In this document: one piece after another, positions 62,402 to 64,000 of the stretch
How the letters are laid out: each line of letters begins with the position of its first letter
Numbering within the stretch: the stretch's first letter is position 1
NCBI RefSeq assembly: GCF_000407545.1
Contig: NZ_ASWH01000001.1
Coordinates: forward strand, 791,501 to 855,500
Source of the DNA: Enterococcus gilvus ATCC BAA-350
GTDB taxonomy: Bacteria; Bacillota; Bacilli; Lactobacillales; Enterococcaceae
Reading direction: 5' to 3'
DNA length: 64,000 nucleotides
The notes under the pieces: model-generated
What the model saw: the letters and a program-made list of their open reading frames with translations, nothing else
Databases searched by the model: none
Told to the model about the DNA's origin: nothing
Translations under genes and position numbers: made by a program

Positions 62402-63691
62402 ATGAGATCGAAAAAATATATCATGTCATTAGTGACAACTTACTTGTGCTACTTTACACATGGGATGCAAGCACTTATTCTTAGTCAAAATATGCCTTAC
62501 TTTTATGAAAAATGGGGATACACGGATGCGACGGCTGGAGCTGCTGCCGTTTCGCTAGCAATTACTGCAACTGGTTTTGGTAAATTTATTTCTGTATGGA
62601 TCGGCGGAGAAGTATCCGACAAGATCGGCCGGAAGAAAATGGCGATCGGCGGCGCGGTTCTGTATATCATCTGTTTTGCCGGCTTACTATTAAGTCCAAG
62701 CATGCTGATCGCTTCGATCTGTGCCTTCATGGCAGGTGTGGCGACATCTGGATTCTGGGATGCTTCATTGTACCCAGCCGTTCAAGAAGCTGCACCAAAA
62801 TATTCAGGTTCTGCTTTGTTAGGGATCAAGTTGTTCGTTTCATTAGCCGGAATCGTTTATCCATTGATGGTAGTGAACTTCACTAACATGGGTTCTCCTC
62901 AATTAAGCGTGATCATTCCATTGGCGCTATCTATCGGCTGTCTGGTCTTAGCGGCATTCTCACCATTCGCTTATGACGACATGATGAAGGGCGGCGGCGA
63001 TCAAGAGGAGTCAAGCGGCAGTCACTCCGATGCGATCAAACAAGAAATCGAAGCTGCTAAAGCAAAAATGTTAGTAAAACCAAATATTTTAGTCAATTTC
63101 ATTACAATGTTCTATGCCTTCTTATGTATGTTCATCATGTATGGTGCACAGCAATACACGAAAGCTTTTGGCTTGAGCAATGCCGGCTTGACGGAACTTC
63201 AAGCGGCGGGCTTAACATCGATCTACACTTTTGGCGGGATCATCGCCGTTGTATTCTGGGCATTCATGATGGGTAAATTGCGTTGGAACCCATTAAAGGT
63301 TCTCGTGATCGATTCTGTCTTCACAGCGCTGGCCTTGGCGATCGTCTTACTGATCCGTCAGCCGGCAGTGATCTACATCGGTATCGCAGCATTAGGCTTC
63401 TTTGCCTCAGGTGGTGCGTTGCAAACAGGGTTAGGGCTGCGTCAGCTATTCTGCCCGGGACCAAAAGGAAGAAATACGGGGATCTACTATACGTTCATGG
63501 GATTTGCTAGTACCTTCTTGCCGTTCATCGTTTCTGCGATGACGAAATCAGTGGGTGAAAAACAAGCGATCTACATCATGATGGGCTTGCTTTTAGTGGC
63601 GGCACTTACAGCCACTGTTATGATGGTCTATCTGTTAGAGCAACACAAAAAAGTATTCGGCTATAGTGCCTTTGAAAAAATGCGTGATTAA
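62402..63691 (+). CDS. MFS transporter, probably for shikimate/quinate-like acids
   Basis: 429 residues, about 12 membrane helices with a charged central loop (about 198-220, GGGDQEESSGSHSD). The MFS loop motif GGEVSDKIGRKKMAIGG lies between helices 2 and 3. It is the last gene of the LysR-controlled cluster, so import of the pathway substrate is likely. The ATG follows TTAGGAGTGTAGGG. Confidence 0.88.
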   Translation: MRSKKYIMSLVTTYLCYFTHGMQALILSQNMPYFYEKWGYTDATAGAAAVSLAITATGFGKFISVWIGGEVSDKIGRKKMAIGGAVLYIICFAGLLLSPSMLIASICAFMAGVATSGFWDASLYPAVQEAAPKYSGSALLGIKLFVSLAGIVYPLMVVNFTNMGSPQLSVIIPLALSIGCLVLAAFSPFAYDDMMKGGGDQEESSGSHSDAIKQEIEAAKAKMLVKPNILVNFITMFYAFLCMFIMYGAQQYTKAFGLSNAGLTELQAAGLTSIYTFGGIIAVVFWAFMMGKLRWNPLKVLVIDSVFTALALAIVLLIRQPAVIYIGIAALGFFASGGALQTGLGLRQLFCPGPKGRNTGIYYTFMGFASTFLPFIVSAMTKSVGEKQAIYIMMGLLLVAALTATVMMVYLLEQHKKVFGYSAFEKMRD

Positions 63692-63701
63692 TTGCAGAGC
63701 A

Positions 63702-63735
63702 GAGGAGGTATGACTGAATAGAGTCACCTCCTCGT
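63702..63735 (+). terminator. Inverted repeat after the MFS gene
   Basis: GAGGAGGT(AT)GACT pairs with AGTCACCTCCTC. It lacks a T-run, so terminator function is uncertain. The gap up to 63936 also has GAACTGC / GCGCAGTTC but no gene. Confidence 0.45.
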
Positions 63736-63936
63736 TCCGCGTCTTGCACCTGTTTTTACAACAAACAGAGAGACGTAATACGTGTTTCTGATCTAAGAAT
63801 CAAATCGAACTGCATGGGTATCCGCGCAGTTCCTGTTGCAGCTCCAAAAAGAACCTGGTAAATGCACGTCTTTTTCGTGTATCATCAGTATCAACAGGTG
63901 TCCGTCGTTGGACGCTAGCTATTTTAGGAGGTCCTC

Positions 63937-64000
63937 ATGGATATTTTAATTGGACTATTACTCATCTGTTCCTTCGCGGGAATGGTCATTTATTGTATTA
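63937..64000 (+). CDS. Start of a membrane protein gene (cut by window edge)
   Basis: The ATG follows TTAGGAGGTCCTC and the visible 21 residues, MDILIGLLLICSFAGMVIYC..., form one membrane helix. Too little is present to name the family. Confidence 0.6.
   Translation, partial: MDILIGLLLICSFAGMVIYCI

Overview
The window is a chromosomal segment of a low-to-mid GC member of the Bacillota, most likely an Enterococcus. This rests on gene orders such as phoH-pgpH-ybeY-dgkA-era-recO, on the codon and ribosome-binding-site style, on T-box control, and on an Fst-type toxin. A complete histidine pathway and a shikimate/quinate-type cluster are not found in every enterococcus. The species cannot be fixed from sequence alone; the E. 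casseliflavus/gallinarum group is one possibility.

Layout. 1-6.8 kb holds the 5' end of proB (cut by the window edge), a YneF-type membrane protein, trxB, a large SF2 helicase, pgcA and an ArsR-type regulator. 6.9-12.9 kb is the aspartate-family block hom-thrC-thrB, followed by a T-box leader with a probable Met specifier, metY and an acetyl-CoA-type metA (Glu111). A 1.7 kb IS3/IS150-type element sits between metA and a convergent PPDK-regulator gene. 15.5-23.1 kb is core housekeeping: a Fur family gene, rpsU, yqeY, phoH, pgpH, ybeY, dgkA, era and recO. After two small tandem membrane proteins, 24.1-32.2 kb is a compact his operon whose first gene fuses HisZ to HisG, followed by hisD-C-B-H-A-F-IE-J. 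A glycine T-box leads into glyQS (33.1-36.0 kb). 36-41 kb carries an AEC transporter, a class III fbp, a second PPDK-regulator paralogue with a CcpN-like partner, and tRNA-Glu(CTC). 41-50 kb holds a membrane gene under a twin palindromic operator, a MacAB/YknXYZ-like export system, yidC, acyP, an rRNA methyltransferase, an HD protein, a YczE-like membrane protein and efp.

51-59.4 kb is the accessory part. It contains a ComK-like regulator gene above a cluster of DUF1659-like, DUF2922-like and helical proteins, a 30-codon Fst-like toxin gene missed by length cut-offs, a decayed tyrosine integrase, and at 58.6 kb a gene that fuses two of the cluster's protein types into one polypeptide. folT, with a THF riboswitch, lies within this stretch. 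59.4-63.7 kb is a LysR / TIM-barrel / shikimate-dehydrogenase-like / MFS cluster, probably for shikimate or quinate use.

The strongest unexplained signal is a family of structured intergenic repeats (near 10.4, 16.9, 32.5-33.0, 37.1 and 48.5 kb). Each copy starts a few bases after an intrinsic terminator. Each contains a head hairpin, a TATGCGTA/TATGTCGA core and an A/T-rich second hairpin. Two loci lie between a T-box terminator and the start codon of the regulated gene, and one locus is a tandem duplication whose two copies differ by changes that preserve base pairing. Other highlights are the HisZ-HisG fusion, the Fst-like gene whose Shine-Dalgarno sequence is buried in a hairpin, the fusion linking the DUF2922-like cluster, and an IS whose ends appear built to block outside-driven translation while making a promoter when circularised. 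No database search was possible; all family names come from motif and pattern recognition.
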